A DNA stretch of 64,000 bases, from the NCBI GenBank assembly GCA_027484055.1, contig JAIXQH010000044.1, positions 124,001 to 188,000 of the forward strand, in the 5' to 3' direction. How positions within the stretch are numbered: position 1 is the first letter of the stretch; each line of letters starts with the position of its first letter. This DNA is from Verrucomicrobiaceae bacterium (GTDB lineage Bacteria; Verrucomicrobiota; Verrucomicrobiia; Verrucomicrobiales; Akkermansiaceae). The position numbers and the translations under genes are program-made. Below are positions 63,282 through 64,000 of this stretch, one piece after another. A model generated the notes under the pieces. That model did not search any database. It saw only the letters and a program-made list of their open reading frames with translations, and was not told where the DNA came from.

Positions 63282-64000
63282 TCAATTCACCTCACCCTTC
63301 GCGGGTAGCTTCCCAAATAGCTCCTTGAGATAGCCCGACGTGAGAACCTCCGGGGTGACCACCGGTGCTTGTCCCGGGCTGATTAGCACGTTCACCGGGA
63401 TGGCACTGCGGCCGAGTTCTTGGAGCTTGGCCTCGATCTTGGGATCGGGATTGGTCTTGTCGCCTTTGAGCGCGACCACGCCCTTTGATTTCATGAGGGC
63501 GATGACCTCCTTGGAATACGCCGTGCGCTTGTTCACCTGGCAGGTGGCGCACCACTGGGCGGTGAAATCGATGAACACCGGTGTGCCGGCAGCTGTAAGC
63601 TCGTCCACGCGTTCCTGTGACCAATGCTCCCAGACGAGCGGAGACTTTTCCGGAGGCTTGGCCATGAGAAAGCCACCCACGGCGAAAAACAAACTCAGCG
63701 CGATGGCCGCCCACTGCGTCGTGCGCGTAAGGTGCGGAAGATTCCATCGCCCATAAATCCACGCTGCAACCGCGATGCTGCTCAGCCCGAAGATGGGCCC
63801 CAACAGATTATCCAAACCGATTTGCCCCGCATACACCCACAGCAGGTAGCCGGCGGTGGCGAAGAGAAGGAAGGACATCGCCTGCTTGAAGCTCTCCATC
63901 CACGCGCCAGGTCGCGGCAGGTAGTCGATGAGTTTGGGGAAAATCGAGAGCACGAGATACGGCAGCGACAGCCCGATGGCCATGGCGGTAAACGCCGCGA
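63282..64000 (-). CDS. dsbD: Thiol:disulfide interchange protein DsbD, 3' part only
   Basis: The gene runs off the window: the frame is open to the edge ('AAFTAMAIGLSLPYLVL'), so the ATG at 63983 in the track is internal. The visible portion has the last membrane helices ('FTAMAIGLSLPYLVLSIFP', 'AMSFLLFATAGYLLWVYAG', 'AAIALSLFFAVGGFLM') and the C-terminal thioredoxin-like domain with 'TAQWCATCQVNKR' (active-site CxxC) and 'SAIPVNVLISPG'. DsbD carries electrons across the membrane to periplasmic thiol proteins. Confidence 0.88.
   Translation of the reverse strand, partial: AAFTAMAIGLSLPYLVLSIFPKLIDYLPRPGAWMESFKQAMSFLLFATAGYLLWVYAGQIGLDNLLGPIFGLSSIAVAAWIYGRWNLPHLTRTTQWAAIALSLFFAVGGFLMAKPPEKSPLVWEHWSQERVDELTAAGTPVFIDFTAQWCATCQVNKRTAYSKEVIALMKSKGVVALKGDKTNPDPKIEAKLQELGRSAIPVNVLISPGQAPVVTPEVLTSGYLKELFGKLPAKGEVN

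Overview
The window looks like a chromosomal segment of a Verrucomicrobiota bacterium, probably order Verrucomicrobiales. The strongest pointers are the four-gene 'Verru_Chthon cassette' (proteins D, B, C, A; 36.0-41.3 kb), a secretin with an N-terminal TPR region like the Akkermansia Amuc_1098 type, a monomeric NADP isocitrate dehydrogenase, and weak or absent Shine-Dalgarno sequences. Base composition is patchy: C-rich, GC-rich coding stretches (10.6-18 kb, 36-39 kb) alternate with less GC-rich ones (6.2-9.3 kb, 18.2-19 kb, 30.9-35 kb, 39.2-41.3 kb). I saw no rRNA, tRNA or CRISPR array.

Layout. 0-9.3 kb: tail of a TPR protein, dapB, a degenerate HtrA-like PDZ lipoprotein, cysK and ilvD on the minus strand, a YdjM-type membrane protein and a large unknown secreted protein. 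9.4-10.6 kb: minus-strand rluE with two small coupled unknown genes. 10.7-18 kb: a purine-degradation operon (uraH, allC, allB, allE, fused xanthine dehydrogenase). A PuuD-type membrane urate oxidase, which would join xanthine oxidation to HIU hydrolysis, sits far away at 44.2 kb. 18-24.6 kb: a DUF2971 gene, the amino-sugar operon glmM / GlmU-like acyltransferase / glmS, and dnaX. 24.7-30.8 kb: a GH75-like membrane-anchored protein, a membrane protein overlapping it in antisense, a class IV aminotransferase, feoA-feoB-small Cys-rich protein, and ribF. 31-35.8 kb: secretin, an AsmA/GspN-like protein and hpf. 36-42 kb: the Verru_Chthon cassette plus a secreted protein. 42-49 kb: aldo/keto reductase, RsuA-type and RluD-type pseudouridine synthases, puuD, a Ser/Thr kinase and small unknowns. 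49-52 kb: an intergenic region with three copies of AAGTTATTCACA (perfect DnaA-box cores), then icd. 52-55 kb: a frameshifted ankyrin lipoprotein gene, an ACT-domain protein and an RlmM-like methyltransferase. 55-57 kb: decayed toxin-antitoxin modules. 57-61.5 kb: a kelch-propeller secreted protein and a SorC-type regulator. 61.4-63.3 kb: a second toxin-antitoxin area invaded by two copies of an apparently undescribed dispersed element. 63.3 kb to the end: the 3' part of dsbD.

The most unusual items are the dispersed element (twin AGA-loop hairpins plus a 21-bp heptad array, one copy fused to a RelE toxin gene), a 7-bp repeat that appears in opposite orientations inside and at the end of the xanthine dehydrogenase gene, the origin-like DnaA-box cluster, the Verru_Chthon cassette with a composition break inside protein A, and a GlmU-like protein lacking its uridylyltransferase half. 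All assignments come from reading motifs and gene order; no database search was possible.
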